A stretch of 64,000 nucleotides of DNA from Streptomyces rubradiris (GTDB taxonomy: Bacteria; Actinomycetota; Actinomycetes; Streptomycetales; Streptomycetaceae): the NCBI RefSeq assembly GCF_016860525.1, contig NZ_BNEA01000015.1:3720001-3784000 (forward strand), given 5' to 3'. Every line of letters begins with the position of its first letter. Position 1 is the first letter of the stretch. A program made the translations under genes and the position numbers. The notes beneath the pieces are model-generated. The model was not told the DNA's origin and ran no database searches. It was given only the letters and a program-made list of their open reading frames with translations. Shown one piece after another: positions 18,631 through 27,223 of this stretch.

Positions 18631-19326
18631 TCACGCGCGCCAGTCGAGCGGGACCCGCTTGCCCCGGTCCCAGGGACGCTCCCAGCCCGCGAAGTGCAGC
18701 AGGCGGTCGATCACCCCGGCCGTGAAGCCCCACACCAGAGCCGATGCGACCAGGAACGCCGGGCCGCTGTGGCCCCTGGGGTGGACGGCGGTGGCGCGGT
18801 TGGCGGGGTCCGTGAGATCCGCCACGGGCACGGTGAAGACCCGGGCCGTCTCGTTCGGGTCGACCACGCCGACCGGGCTGGGCTCGCGCCACCAGCCCAG
18901 CACGGGTGTGACGACGAAGCGGCTGACCGGGATGTACAGCCGGGGCAGCACGCCGAAGAGCTGCACGCCCGACGGGTCAAGACCGGTCTCCTCGCGCGCC
19001 TCGCGCAGCGCGGCCCGCAGCGGCCCGTCGCCCCGCGGATCGCCGTCCTCCGGGTCCAGCGCGCCGCCCGGGAAGGACGGCTGGCCGGGGTGCGAGCGCA
19101 GGGAGCTCGCGCGCTCCATGAGCAGCAGCTCCGGGCCGCGCTCGCCCTCGCCGAACAGGATCAGCACAGCCGACTGCCGTCCCGAGCCGTTCTCCGGCGG
19201 CAGGAAGTGGCTCATCTGCGCCGGCTCGACCGTCTCCGCGACGCGCAGGACCGGCGCCAGCCAGTCCGGCAGCCCCGCGCCGCTGAGCGTCAGCGGACCG
19301 TCCTGCGTGCCGCTCGTCCTCGTCAT
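18631..19326 (-). CDS. NUDIX hydrolase, CoA-pyrophosphatase type
   Basis: A 231-residue NUDIX enzyme of the NudL/CoAse group, predicted to cleave CoA or similar nucleoside diphosphates. The NUDIX box is clear: the FPGGALDPEDGDPRGDG region followed by ALREAREETGLD, containing the REAREE metal-binding helix. The upstream SHPGQPSFPGG is the UPF0035 signature that distinguishes CoA pyrophosphatases. The ATG at 19324-19326 is preferred because of the GGGGGTGG stretch upstream. It lies between marP and nth in the same orientation, as in mycobacteria (Rv3671c-Rv3674c region). Confidence 0.9.
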   Translation of the reverse strand: MTRTSGTQDGPLTLSGAGLPDWLAPVLRVAETVEPAQMSHFLPPENGSGRQSAVLILFGEGERGPELLLMERASSLRSHPGQPSFPGGALDPEDGDPRGDGPLRAALREAREETGLDPSGVQLFGVLPRLYIPVSRFVVTPVLGWWREPSPVGVVDPNETARVFTVPVADLTDPANRATAVHPRGHSGPAFLVASALVWGFTAGVIDRLLHFAGWERPWDRGKRVPLDWRA

Positions 19327-19381
19327 CGCCACCCCCGTCGTCCTGCCCTCTCCAACGCCCGAGGACACCGAGATCGTTCCG

Positions 19382-20680
19382 TCACGCGGCCCCCAGGGGC
19401 GGCGCCGGTCTGCCGCCGGCGTCGAGATAGGCCTGCGGCGGGTTCAGGCGCTGGCCCGGGAAGCCGCCCTTCTCGTACTTGAGCAGCTTCTTCGCCTTCT
19501 CCGGGTCGGTCTCGCCCTCGCCGTACGCGGGGCACAGCGGGGCGATGGGGCAGGCGCCGCAGGCGGGCTTGCGGGCGTGGCAGATGCGCCGGCCGTGCCA
19601 GATGACGTGGTGGGACAGGTCGGTCCACTCGCTCTTCGGGAAGAGCGCGCCGACGGCGGCCTCGATCTTGTCGGGGTCGGTCTCGTCGGTCCACTTCCAG
19701 CGCCGCACGAGCCGCTGGAAGTGGGTGTCGACGGTGATCCCGGGGCGGCCGTAGGCGTTGCCGAGGACGACGAAGGCCGTCTTGCGGCCCACGCCGGGCA
19801 GCGTGACCAGGTCCTCCAGCCGTCCGGGCACCTCGCCGTCGAAGTTCTCGACGAGCGACTTGGAGAGCCCTATGACCGACCTCGTCTTGGCCCGGAAGAA
19901 GCCACAGGGCCGCAGGATCTGCTCGACCTCGTCCGGGTCGGCTGCGGCGAGGTCCTCCGGGGTGGGGTACCGGGCGAAGAGCGCCGGGGTGGTCTGGTTG
20001 ACGCGCAGGTCGGTGGTCTGGGCCGACAGCACGGTGGCGACCAGCAGCTGGAAGGGGTTCTCGAAGTCCAGCTCGGGGTGGGCGTAGGGGTACACCTCGG
20101 CCAGCTCGCGGTTGATGCGGCGGGCACGCCGGACCAGGGCGGTGGGGGACTCGCCGCCCGGCGGCCGGACGGCGATCTTCTTGACGGGCGCGGCCTTCTC
20201 GACGACGGCTTCGGCGGGGAGGACCACGTCGGCCGGCTTCACCTTCTTGGCGACCGCGGTCTTCTTGGCGGAGGTCGTCTTCGTGGCGGCGGTCTCGGAA
20301 GGCGCGGTCTTCTTGGCGGCGGGCGTCTTCTTCGCGGCGGGCGTCTTCTTCGCGGACGCGGCCTTCTTGCCGGGAGCCGTCTTCTTGGCCGCCGGTGCCG
20401 GTTTCTTGGCCGCCGGTGCCGGTTTCTTCCCGGCGGGCGTCCCGGGGGATTTCTCGACGGGCTTCTCAGCAGGTGTCTCGGCGGGGTTCGCGGCCCGCTT
20501 CGTGACCTTCTTCGCCGCCTTCTTCGCGGGTGAGGTCTCCCCCTCCGCCCCGACAGCCTTTTTAGCCGATTTGCCTGTTTTACTACTTCCATCAGGCGCG
20601 CGTTCGCCCACAGCGGAATCGCGACGTACAACCACCCGTCCAGCCCCCTTGTCCTGTGCTGTCACCGGCGATTTGGACAC
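19382..20680 (-). CDS. nth: Endonuclease III with long lysine/alanine-rich N-terminal tail
   Basis: A 432-residue base-excision-repair DNA glycosylase/AP lyase. The catalytic core occupies about the last 260 residues: the helix-hairpin-helix LPGVGRKTA with the catalytic Lys, [11 protein letters not shown] with the catalytic Asp, and a 4Fe-4S cluster motif [17 protein letters not shown]. The first 170 residues are unusual: a Lys/Ala/Pro-rich tail with repeats of AAKKTP and PAAKK, like the tails of histone H1 or HupS. Downstream alternative starts exist (a GTG at the codon of VKPADVV), but without a good ribosome binding site, so the long form is kept. It is divergent from crp. Confidence 0.93.
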   Translation of the reverse strand: MSKSPVTAQDKGAGRVVVRRDSAVGERAPDGSSKTGKSAKKAVGAEGETSPAKKAAKKVTKRAANPAETPAEKPVEKSPGTPAGKKPAPAAKKPAPAAKKTAPGKKAASAKKTPAAKKTPAAKKTAPSETAATKTTSAKKTAVAKKVKPADVVLPAEAVVEKAAPVKKIAVRPPGGESPTALVRRARRINRELAEVYPYAHPELDFENPFQLLVATVLSAQTTDLRVNQTTPALFARYPTPEDLAAADPDEVEQILRPCGFFRAKTRSVIGLSKSLVENFDGEVPGRLEDLVTLPGVGRKTAFVVLGNAYGRPGITVDTHFQRLVRRWKWTDETDPDKIEAAVGALFPKSEWTDLSHHVIWHGRRICHARKPACGACPIAPLCPAYGEGETDPEKAKKLLKYEKGGFPGQRLNPPQAYLDAGGRPAPPLGAA

Positions 20681-20782
20681 CCGGCCAGCCTAAAGCCCGG
20701 CACCGACATCCGCCCCGGACCCGGCGGAGCGGCCCCCGATCGGACCCCTGACGCTTACCCCGGGAGACGGGTGCGGCATCCT

Positions 20783-20796
20783 TGTGACAGATCACA
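20783..20796. promoter_or_regulatory. Predicted Crp-binding site in the nth-crp intergenic region
   Basis: TGTGACAGATCACA contains GTG-N6-CAC, the palindrome bound by actinobacterial Crp proteins, with TGTGA/TCACA arms as in E. coli CRP. It sits 91 bp upstream of the crp start and 103 bp upstream of the nth start, so it fits autoregulation of crp and possibly control of nth. Confidence 0.7.
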
Positions 20797-20886
20797 CTGT
20801 TTGGACCGTCCGGCAAAATGGGGAACACGGTCCCCTGGCACACGGGGGAGCAAGATCCCCTGAGCAGGTCGACAAGGAGAGAACTC

Positions 20887-21561
20887 GTGGACGACGTTCT
20901 GCGGCGCAACCCGCTCTTCGCGGCTCTCGACGACGAGCAGGCCGCGGAGCTTCGCGCCTCCATGAGTGAGGTGACCCTCGCACGCGGCGATTCCCTGTTC
21001 CACGAGGGCGACCCCGGGGACCGGCTGTACGTCGTCACCGAAGGCAAGGTCAAGCTGCACCGCACTTCCCCCGACGGCCGGGAGAACATGCTCGCCGTCG
21101 TCGGCCCCGGCGAACTCATCGGCGAACTGTCGCTGTTCGACCCGGGCCCCCGCACCGCCACCGCGACCGCGCTGACCGAGGTCAAGCTGCTCGGTCTCGG
21201 CCACGGTGACCTCCAGCCCTGGCTGAACGCCCGCCCCGAGGTGGCCGGCGCCCTGCTGCGGGCCGTCGCCCGCCGTCTGCGCAAGACCAACGACGCCATG
21301 TCCGACCTGGTCTTCTCCGACGTCCCCGGCCGGGTGGCCCGCGCCCTGCTGGACCTCTCGCGCCGCTTCGGCGTGCAGTCGGAGGAGGGCATCCACGTCG
21401 TCCACGACCTGACCCAGGAGGAACTGGCCCAGCTGGTCGGCGCCTCCCGCGAGACCGTGAACAAGGCCCTCGCCGACTTCGCCCAGCGCGGCTGGCTCCG
21501 CCTGGAGGCGCGCGCCGTGATCCTGCTGGACGTGGAGCGACTGGCCAAGCGGTCGCGCTGA
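20887..21561 (+). CDS. crp: Crp/Fnr family regulator (cAMP receptor protein)
   Basis: A 224-residue global regulator. The N-terminal cyclic-nucleotide-binding domain has GDPGDRLYVVTEGKVKLHR and the phosphate-binding cassette GELIGELSLFDPGPRTATATA. A long dimerisation helix follows, then the C-terminal winged helix with the recognition helix in GASRETVNKALADFAQRGW. The length and sequence character match S. coelicolor Crp (SCO3571, from memory), which controls germination, development and antibiotic production. The GTG start at 20887 has an AAGGAGAG site; the in-frame ATG at 20818 lies in the promoter region and was not used. Confidence 0.95.
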   Translation: MDDVLRRNPLFAALDDEQAAELRASMSEVTLARGDSLFHEGDPGDRLYVVTEGKVKLHRTSPDGRENMLAVVGPGELIGELSLFDPGPRTATATALTEVKLLGLGHGDLQPWLNARPEVAGALLRAVARRLRKTNDAMSDLVFSDVPGRVARALLDLSRRFGVQSEEGIHVVHDLTQEELAQLVGASRETVNKALADFAQRGWLRLEARAVILLDVERLAKRSR

Positions 21562-21584
21562 CGCCGGCCTCGGCCGTACGTCTC

Positions 21585-21614
21585 CGGGGCCCCGCTCGCA
21601 CGAGCCGGGCCCCG
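21585..21614. terminator. Bidirectional hairpin between crp and the metallo-hydrolase gene
   Basis: CGGGGCCC (21585-21592) pairs with GGGCCCCG (21607-21614), with an inner GCTCG/CGAGC stem in the loop. It lies in the 67-bp gap between two convergent genes and likely terminates both. No U-tract follows, which is usual for Streptomyces. Confidence 0.65.
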
Positions 21615-21628
21615 CTGTCGTGCCCGGG

Positions 21629-22459
21629 CTAGATCAGCCCGTGCTCGCTGAGGTAGTCCAGCTGGGCCCGGACCGACAGTTCCGCCGCCGGCCACAGCGA
21701 ACGGTCCACGTCGGCGTAGACGTGGGCGACGACCTCGGCCGGGGTGCGGTGACCGTTCTCGACCGCGGTCTCCACCTGGGCGAGCCGGTGGGCGCGGTGG
21801 GCGAGGTAGAACTCCACGGCACCCTGGGCGTCTTCCAGGACCGGCCCGTGGCCCGGCAGGACGGTGTGCACGCCGTCGTCCACCGTCAGGGACCGCAACC
21901 GCCGCAGGGAGTCCAGATAGTCCCCGAGCCTGCCGTCCGGGTGCGCCACGACCGTCGTACCGCGCCCGAGGACGGTGTCGCCGGTCAGCACCGCCCGGTC
22001 GGCCGGGAGGTGGAAGGACAGCGAGTCCGCGGTGTGCCCGGGGGTGGGTACGACCCGCAGCTCCAGACCGCCGACACTGACCACGTCCCCGGCGGCCAGG
22101 CCCTCGTCGCCGAGCCGCAGGGCCGGGTCCAGCGCGCGCACGCGCGTGCCGGTCAGCTCGGCGAACCGGGCGGCGCCCTCGGCGTGGTCGGGGTGACCGT
22201 GGGTCAGCAGGGTCAGGGCTATGCGTTTGCCGGCCTTCTCCGCCGTGTCCACGACGTTGCGGAGGTGTCCGTCGTCGAGCGGACCGGGGTCGATCACCAC
22301 GGCCAGGCCGGAATCGGGCTCGGCGACGATCCAGGTGTTGGTGCCGTCCAGGGTCATCGCGGAGGCGTTGGGCGCGAGGACGTTGACCGCCCGCGCGGTG
22401 GCCGGCCCGGACAGGGCTCCGCCCCGGGGCTGGCCCGGCAGCGCGCTCGCGTCGGTCAT
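21629..22459 (-). CDS. MBL-fold metallo-hydrolase
   Basis: A 276-residue metallo-beta-lactamase-fold hydrolase. The metal-binding motif HGHPDH (in LLTHGHPDHAEG) is complete; further ligands are His in PTPGHTADS, Asp in LTGDTVLG and His in VLPGHGP. This is the glyoxalase-II/LACTB2-like branch, and an RNase or thioester hydrolase role cannot be separated by sequence. The C-terminal winged region (AEVVAHVYADVDRSLWPAAELSVRAQLDYL) is typical of LACTB2-like proteins. The start overlaps the stop of the upstream NUDIX gene (ATGA), so the two form an operon. Confidence 0.88.
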   Translation of the reverse strand: MTDASALPGQPRGGALSGPATARAVNVLAPNASAMTLDGTNTWIVAEPDSGLAVVIDPGPLDDGHLRNVVDTAEKAGKRIALTLLTHGHPDHAEGAARFAELTGTRVRALDPALRLGDEGLAAGDVVSVGGLELRVVPTPGHTADSLSFHLPADRAVLTGDTVLGRGTTVVAHPDGRLGDYLDSLRRLRSLTVDDGVHTVLPGHGPVLEDAQGAVEFYLAHRAHRLAQVETAVENGHRTPAEVVAHVYADVDRSLWPAAELSVRAQLDYLSEHGLI

Positions 22460-23715
22460 GCGGGACCTCCACCGGTGGTCGAAGGGGTGGGCGAGGCCGT
22501 GGTCGAGGAGGTGGCGGAGGGCGTGGTCGTGGGCGCGGCCGGGCGGGTACCGGCCGGGGAATCCGCCGGGCCGCCGGCCGGACCGTCCGCCGACGCCTCC
22601 GGCGCCCCGGGCTTCCCGGACGCCGTAGGCATCGTCGTCGCTGTCATGGACGTCTCGGACCTCGTAGGCGTCGCAGGTGTCGTAGCCGTCGTAGGCCCCG
22701 CGGCTGACTCCGACGCCGTGGGCCGCGCCGGCTCGCCGGTCGACGGCCACGTCGGCTCGGCCGCCGTAGGCCCCGTAGGCTCCGTCGGCCCCGTCGGCCC
22801 CGTCGGCCCCGCAACCGTCCGCCCCGCCGGTTCCGCGGCCACCGCTCCCGTCGGCTCCGCGGCCGCAGGGATGTGCTTGGTGAACTCCTCGTGCCCCGGC
22901 CAGGACAGGACGATCTCGTCGCCCTGGAGGCGGGCGGTCGCCCGTACCGGCGTCATCTCGCGCGCGGGCGCGGCGGCCAGTGCCTCGGCGGCGGTGCCGT
23001 AGGGCAGCAGCCGGCGCAGGGTGGCGATGGTGGGCGGCATCATCAGCAGCTCGCCCCTGTCGTACCCGGCGGCGGCCTCGGCGGGGCGGATCCACACCGT
23101 GCGGTCGGCCTCCGTGGAGGCGTTGCGGGTGCGCTGCCCCTCGGGGAGCGCGGCCACGAAGAACCACGTGTCGTAGCGGCGGGCCTCGAACTCCGGGGTG
23201 ATCCAGCGGGCCCAGGCGCCCAGCAGGTCCGAGCGCAGTACCAGGCCGCGCCGGTCGAGGAACTCCGCGAAGGACAGCTCACGCGCGACCAGGGCGGCGC
23301 GGTCGGCCTCCCAGTCGTCCCCCGTGGTGTCGCCGACGACCGAGTCCGGGCCGGGGCCGGCGAGCAGTACGCCGGCCTCCTCGTAGGTCTCCCGTACGGC
23401 CGCGCACACGATCGCCTGGGCGGCCGCTTCGCCGACGCCGAGCCGCTGTGCCCACCACGCGCGCGTGGGGCCCGCCCAGCGGACCCGACGGTCGTCGTCG
23501 CGTGGGTCGACACCGCCTCCGGGATACGCGTACGCGCCCCCGGCGAAGGCCATGGAGGCGCGTCTGCGCAGCATGTGGACGACGGGGCCGTCCGGGGTGT
23601 CCTTGAGGAGCAGCACCGTGGCCGCGCGCCTGGGGGCCACCGGGGTGAGCGAACCGTCCGCGAGCGCGCGGATGCGGTCCGGCCACTCCGGGGGATACCA
23701 CTGACCGTTCGCCAT
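22456..23715 (-). CDS. NUDIX hydrolase with long Pro/Thr/Glu-rich C-terminal tail
   Basis: A 419-residue protein. The N-terminal 280 residues form a large NUDIX domain of the NUDT19/RNA-decapping-like type: AGGAYAYPGGGVDPRD precedes CAAVRETYEEAGVLL (NUDIX helix RETYEEAG), and a WARWITPEFEARRYDTWFF segment is characteristic of this branch. The remaining ~140 residues are low-complexity, with repeats such as GPTGPTGPTEPTGP and AEPTGAVAAEPAG, likely disordered. Orthologues I recall are shorter, so the tail is a lineage-specific expansion. It is translationally coupled to the downstream MBL hydrolase. The start ATG at 23713-23715 gives MANGQWYPPEWPDR. Confidence 0.85.
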   Translation of the reverse strand: MANGQWYPPEWPDRIRALADGSLTPVAPRRAATVLLLKDTPDGPVVHMLRRRASMAFAGGAYAYPGGGVDPRDDDRRVRWAGPTRAWWAQRLGVGEAAAQAIVCAAVRETYEEAGVLLAGPGPDSVVGDTTGDDWEADRAALVARELSFAEFLDRRGLVLRSDLLGAWARWITPEFEARRYDTWFFVAALPEGQRTRNASTEADRTVWIRPAEAAAGYDRGELLMMPPTIATLRRLLPYGTAAEALAAAPAREMTPVRATARLQGDEIVLSWPGHEEFTKHIPAAAEPTGAVAAEPAGRTVAGPTGPTGPTEPTGPTAAEPTWPSTGEPARPTASESAAGPTTATTPATPTRSETSMTATTMPTASGKPGAPEASADGPAGGPADSPAGTRPAAPTTTPSATSSTTASPTPSTTGGGPA

Positions 23716-23782
23716 GGCCGGAGGCTATCCCGTGCCGGGCGATTGTTCGAGAGGTGCCCGGGCCGGCGGGGACACCGGTCGG

Positions 23783-24247
23783 CTACTCGGCCAGCTCGAC
23801 CTGGATCTCGACCTCGACCGGCGCGTCCAGCGGCAGCACCGCGACGCCGACCGCGCTGCGGGCGTGCACGCCCTTCTCGCCCAGGACCTCGCCGAGCAGC
23901 TCGCTGGCGCCGTTGACGACACCGGGCTGCCCGGTGAAGTCGGACGCCGAGGCGACGAAGCCGACGACCTTCACCACGCGCGCGACGCGGTCCAGGTCGC
24001 CGACGACGGACTTCACGGCGGCCAGCGCGTTCAGCGCGCAGACGCGGGCCAGCTCCTTGGCCTCCTCGGGGGTGACCTCGGCGCCCACCTTGCCGGTGAC
24101 CGGCAGCTTGCCCTCCACCATCGGCAGCTGCCCGGCGGTGTACACGTACGCCCCGGACCGCACGGCCGGCTGGTAGGCGGCCAGCGGCGGCACCACCTCC
24201 GGCAGGGTCAGGCCCAGCGCGGCCAGCCTGGCCTCGACCGCGCTCAC
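23783..24247 (-). CDS. RidA family protein
   Basis: A 154-residue RidA/YjgF-like protein; the family deaminates reactive enamine/imine intermediates in the cytoplasm. The conserved stretches YTAGQLPMVEGKLPVTGKVG and the C-terminal ARSAVGVAVLPLDAPVEVEIQVEL are present; the Arg of the active site is in ARSAVG. The N-terminal half (VEARLAALGLTLPEVVPPLAAYQPAVRSGA) is typical of the Rv3678c-like longer subgroup. The GTG start overlaps the stop of the DUF4177 gene by four bases. Same gene order as in Streptomyces and Mycobacterium near crp. Confidence 0.92.
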   Translation of the reverse strand: MSAVEARLAALGLTLPEVVPPLAAYQPAVRSGAYVYTAGQLPMVEGKLPVTGKVGAEVTPEEAKELARVCALNALAAVKSVVGDLDRVARVVKVVGFVASASDFTGQPGVVNGASELLGEVLGEKGVHARSAVGVAVLPLDAPVEVEIQVELAE

Positions 24248-24402
24248 GCCTGCTTCTCCCGCTTCAGGTAGGCCACCAGCTGCTCCGGGTTCGGCCCGGG
24301 CACGACCTGGACGAGTTCCCAGCCGTCCTCGCCCCAGTTGTCCAGAATCTGCTTCGTGGCGTGGACGAGCAGCGGCACGGTTGCGTATTCCCACTTGGTC
24401 AT
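24244..24402 (-). CDS. DUF4177 small protein
   Basis: A 52-residue protein of the DUF4177 type: MTKWEYATVPLLVHATKQIL followed by NWGEDGWELVQVVPG, the WELV segment being the family signature. Function unknown. The start ATG at 24400-24402 is chosen because the family begins with a KWEY-type strand; the longer frame upstream is not conserved in character. Coupled to ridA by a four-base overlap. Confidence 0.88.
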   Translation of the reverse strand: MTKWEYATVPLLVHATKQILDNWGEDGWELVQVVPGPNPEQLVAYLKREKQA

Positions 24403-24497
24403 GGGCCGACTGTAGCCGCTGTGGCCACGGGGACGGTGACCTGCGTTATCCACAGCCTCGCGCGTGACCGTCGGCCGGACTGGTTAGTCTCGAAGAC

Positions 24498-25475
24498 GTG
24501 AGCAGGCTCCAGGTCGTCAGCGGCAAGGGCGGGACCGGAAAGACGACGGTCGCCGCCGCACTCGCGCTGGCCCTCGCGACCGAGGGGAAGCGGACGCTTC
24601 TCGTGGAGGTCGAGGGCCGGCAGGGCATCGCACAACTCTTCGAGACGGAGGCGTTGCCCTATGAAGAGCGGAAGATCGCGGTCGCTCCGGGCGGCGGGGA
24701 GGTGTACGCCCTCGCCATCGACCCCGAACTGGCCCTCCTGGACTACCTCCAGATGTTCTACAAGCTCGGGGGCGCGGGCCGGGCCCTGAAGAAGCTCGGC
24801 GCGATCGACTTCGCCACCACCATCGCGCCCGGCCTCAGGGACGTCCTGCTGACCGGCAAGGCGTGTGAGGCGGTGCGCCGCAAGGACCGCTCGGGGCGGT
24901 TCGCGTACGACTACGTGGTCATGGACGCCCCGCCGACCGGCCGTGTCACCCGCTTCCTGAACGTGAACGACGAGGTGGCGGGCCTGGCGAAGATCGGCCC
25001 GATACACAATCAGGCGCAGGCCGTGATGCGGGTGCTGAAGTCGCCGGAGACGGCGGTGCACCTGGTGACGCTGCTGGAGGAGATGCCGGTCCAGGAGACC
25101 GCCGACGGCATCGCCGAACTCCGCGCGGCCCGGCTGCCGGTGGGCCGGGTCATCGTGAACATGGTCCGGCCGCAGGTGTTGGACGCGGCCGACCTGGAAC
25201 TCGTACGGACCGTGGAGCGTTCCTCCGTGGCGCAGGCGCTCTCGGCGGCGGGCCTGGGCGGTGCCCGGCCCGGCGGGAACGCCGAGAAACTGGTGGACCC
25301 GCTGCTGGAGCAGGCCGCGGAGTACGCCGAGCGGTACACGCTGGAGCAGGAGCAGCGCGCGGTCCTCACCGAGCTGGGCCTGCCGCTGCACGAACTCCCG
25401 CTGCTCGCCGAGGGCATGGACCTGGCGGGCCTGTACGAACTCGCCACCGAGCTGCGGAAGCAGGGGTTGTCATGA
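24498..25475 (+). CDS. ArsA/Get3-like ATPase, first copy
   Basis: A 325-residue SIMIBI ATPase. The deviant Walker A GKGGTGKTT is at about residues 9-17, followed by LLVEVEGRQGIAQLF and the switch region VVMDAPPTGRVTRFL. It belongs to the anion-transporting/GET3-like group found as tandem pairs in actinobacteria (Rv3679/Rv3680 in M. tuberculosis, reported as a Get3-like pair involved in glycerol metabolism and stress). It lacks the metal-binding cysteines of arsenite pumps, so arsenic transport is unlikely. Its stop overlaps the start of the second copy (ATGA), consistent with a heteromeric complex. Confidence 0.9.
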   Translation: MSRLQVVSGKGGTGKTTVAAALALALATEGKRTLLVEVEGRQGIAQLFETEALPYEERKIAVAPGGGEVYALAIDPELALLDYLQMFYKLGGAGRALKKLGAIDFATTIAPGLRDVLLTGKACEAVRRKDRSGRFAYDYVVMDAPPTGRVTRFLNVNDEVAGLAKIGPIHNQAQAVMRVLKSPETAVHLVTLLEEMPVQETADGIAELRAARLPVGRVIVNMVRPQVLDAADLELVRTVERSSVAQALSAAGLGGARPGGNAEKLVDPLLEQAAEYAERYTLEQEQRAVLTELGLPLHELPLLAEGMDLAGLYELATELRKQGLS

Positions 25476-26815
25476 GTCCGGACCCGGCCGAGGCATCCGA
25501 GGCGGCACAGGAGCCCGAGCAGGCCCGCCGCCTGTCTTCCGCGCGCGAGCTGGACGTGGACCCGCTGCTGGACGACCCGAAGACCCGGATCGTGGTGTGC
25601 TGCGGCTCGGGCGGGGTCGGCAAGACGACGACCGCGGCGGCGCTCGGGCTCAGGGCCGCCGAGCGGGGCCGCAAGGTGGTCGTGCTGACCATCGACCCGG
25701 CCAAGCGGCTGGCCCAGTCGATGGGGATCGACTCCCTCGACAACGTGCCCCGCAGGGTGAAGGGCACCGAGGGCGACGGCGAGCTGCACGCCATGATGCT
25801 CGACATGAAGCGCACCTTCGACGAGGTCGTGGAGGCGCACGCGGACCCGGCACGGGCCGCCGCGATCCTGGCGAACCCCTTCTACCAGTCACTCTCGGCG
25901 GGCTTCGCTGGCACGCAGGAGTACATGGCGATGGAGAAGCTGGGCCAGCTGCGGGCGCGGGACGAGTGGGACCTCATCGTGGTCGACACCCCGCCGTCCC
26001 GCTCGGCGCTGGACTTCCTGGACGCGCCCAAGCGGCTCGGCTCCTTCCTGGACGGCCGGCTCATCCGCCTGCTGACCGCTCCGGCGAAGCTGGGCGGCCG
26101 GGCCGGGATGGCCTTCCTCAACGTCGGCATGTCGATGATGACGGGCACGCTCGGCAAGCTGCTGGGCGGTCAGCTGCTGAAGGACGTGCAGACGTTCGTG
26201 GCCGCGATGGACACCACGTTCGGCGGCTTCCGCACCCGCGCGGACGCCACCTACAAGCTTCTCCAGGCGCCCGGTACGGCGTTCCTGGTGGTTGCGGCCC
26301 CGGAGCGGGACGCTCTGCGTGAGGCCGCGTACTTCGTGGAGCGGCTGGCCGCGGAGAGCATGCCGCTGGTGGGCCTGGTGCTGAACCGCGTCCATGGCAG
26401 CGGGGCCGGCCGGCTGTCGGCCGAGCGGGCGCTCGCGGCCGCGGAAAATCTTGCGGACCCCCGCATTGTGGATCAGGCGGGCGGGAAAGCTGGACATCGT
26501 AACTCTCCCGACACGCAAGGCAGTTCACAATCTTCCGCACCGGAGACCGCTGCCCCTGCTCCCGAGGAAGGCTCCCCCGCCGACACGGAGCGCTCGGTCG
26601 ACCGGCTCACCGCGGGCCTGCTGAGGTTGCACGCCGAGCGCATGCGGCTGCTCGCCCGCGAGCGGCGCACACGCGACCGCTTCACCGCCCGGCACCCCGA
26701 GGTGGCGATGGTCGAGGTACCCGCGCTGCCCGGCGATGTCCACGACCTCGCGGGCCTGCGCGACATCGGGGACCGACTGGCGGCCCAACGGCCTGAACGG
26801 ACGGAGCACATATAG
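25472..26815 (+). CDS. ArsA/Get3-like ATPase, second copy
   Basis: A 447-residue partner of the preceding ATPase. Walker A CGSGGVGKTTTAAALG is followed by VVVLTIDPAKRLAQSMG and LIVVDTPPSRSALDFLDAPKRL. The middle part (MAFLNVGMSMMTGTLGKLLGGQLL) is Met/Gly-rich and hydrophobic like the client-binding region of Get3 proteins. A C-terminal extension of about 130 residues has a low-complexity linker (SSAPETAAPAPEEGS) and a helical end. The pair precedes wblA in reverse orientation, as I recall for S. coelicolor SCO3577-3579. Confidence 0.9.
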   Translation: MSPDPAEASEAAQEPEQARRLSSARELDVDPLLDDPKTRIVVCCGSGGVGKTTTAAALGLRAAERGRKVVVLTIDPAKRLAQSMGIDSLDNVPRRVKGTEGDGELHAMMLDMKRTFDEVVEAHADPARAAAILANPFYQSLSAGFAGTQEYMAMEKLGQLRARDEWDLIVVDTPPSRSALDFLDAPKRLGSFLDGRLIRLLTAPAKLGGRAGMAFLNVGMSMMTGTLGKLLGGQLLKDVQTFVAAMDTTFGGFRTRADATYKLLQAPGTAFLVVAAPERDALREAAYFVERLAAESMPLVGLVLNRVHGSGAGRLSAERALAAAENLADPRIVDQAGGKAGHRNSPDTQGSSQSSAPETAAPAPEEGSPADTERSVDRLTAGLLRLHAERMRLLARERRTRDRFTARHPEVAMVEVPALPGDVHDLAGLRDIGDRLAAQRPERTEHI

Positions 26816-27213
26816 GCGCACCGCACTACGGACTTACGCCGGCGCGTACAGGCGCGCATACGGCCCCCGTCGGGGCTCACGCCGCGCGGACGGGCACGCA
26901 CAGGACTTGCGTCGCGCGGACGGGCACGCACAGGACCTGCGTCGCGCGGACGGGCACGCACAGGGCTTTCGTCACGGCTTGCGACACGCGGGGAGCCGCG
27001 CGTACGGCTTACGTAGTGGCTCATGTCGTGGCTTACGTCGCGTGAGCAGGCACGCGTACGACGCATACCGGCGCATGCAGGCGACCCACAGAGGCGTGCG
27101 AAAGACGCGCTCGCGGCTGCGGACGCCACAGCCGTACACCCGTCGTGCGGCCGGCCGTACCGGCCCCCGCACCGAACCCGAGCCCTGACGTGGTGAGCTG
27201 AGCGGGGAAGCCC
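26816..27213. other. 398-bp gap between arsA-like pair and wblA, with tandem repeats
   Basis: No supported gene. The first half contains three near-perfect 30-bp tandem repeats (annotated separately), and the second half is rich in degenerate CTTACG/CGTACG words. Apparent Arg-rich ORFs on both strands are products of the repeats. It ends with the wblA terminator hairpin. Confidence 0.6.
26884..26973. repeat. Three tandem 30-bp repeats
   Basis: The unit begins GCGCGGACGGGCACGCACAG. Copies are 26884-26913, 26914-26943 and 26944-26973; the second differs from the first at one base and the third at four. There is no spacer, so it is a minisatellite and not a CRISPR array. Confidence 0.9.
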
Positions 27214-27223
27214 TCAGCTCACC
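27192..27223 (-). terminator. wblA terminator hairpin
   Basis: GGTGAGCTGAG (27192-27202) pairs with CTCAGCTCACC (27213-27223), an 11-bp perfect stem with a 10-nt loop. The right arm includes the wblA stop codon (27214-27216). It lies between two convergent genes and may act in both directions. Confidence 0.8.

Noticed and set aside
24498..26815. Arsenical pump ATPase
   Set aside because: No cysteine metal site and no ArsB or ArsR partner; the pair fits the Get3-like actinobacterial group.
26884..26973. CRISPR array
   Set aside because: Three contiguous 30-bp repeats without unique spacers; a minisatellite.
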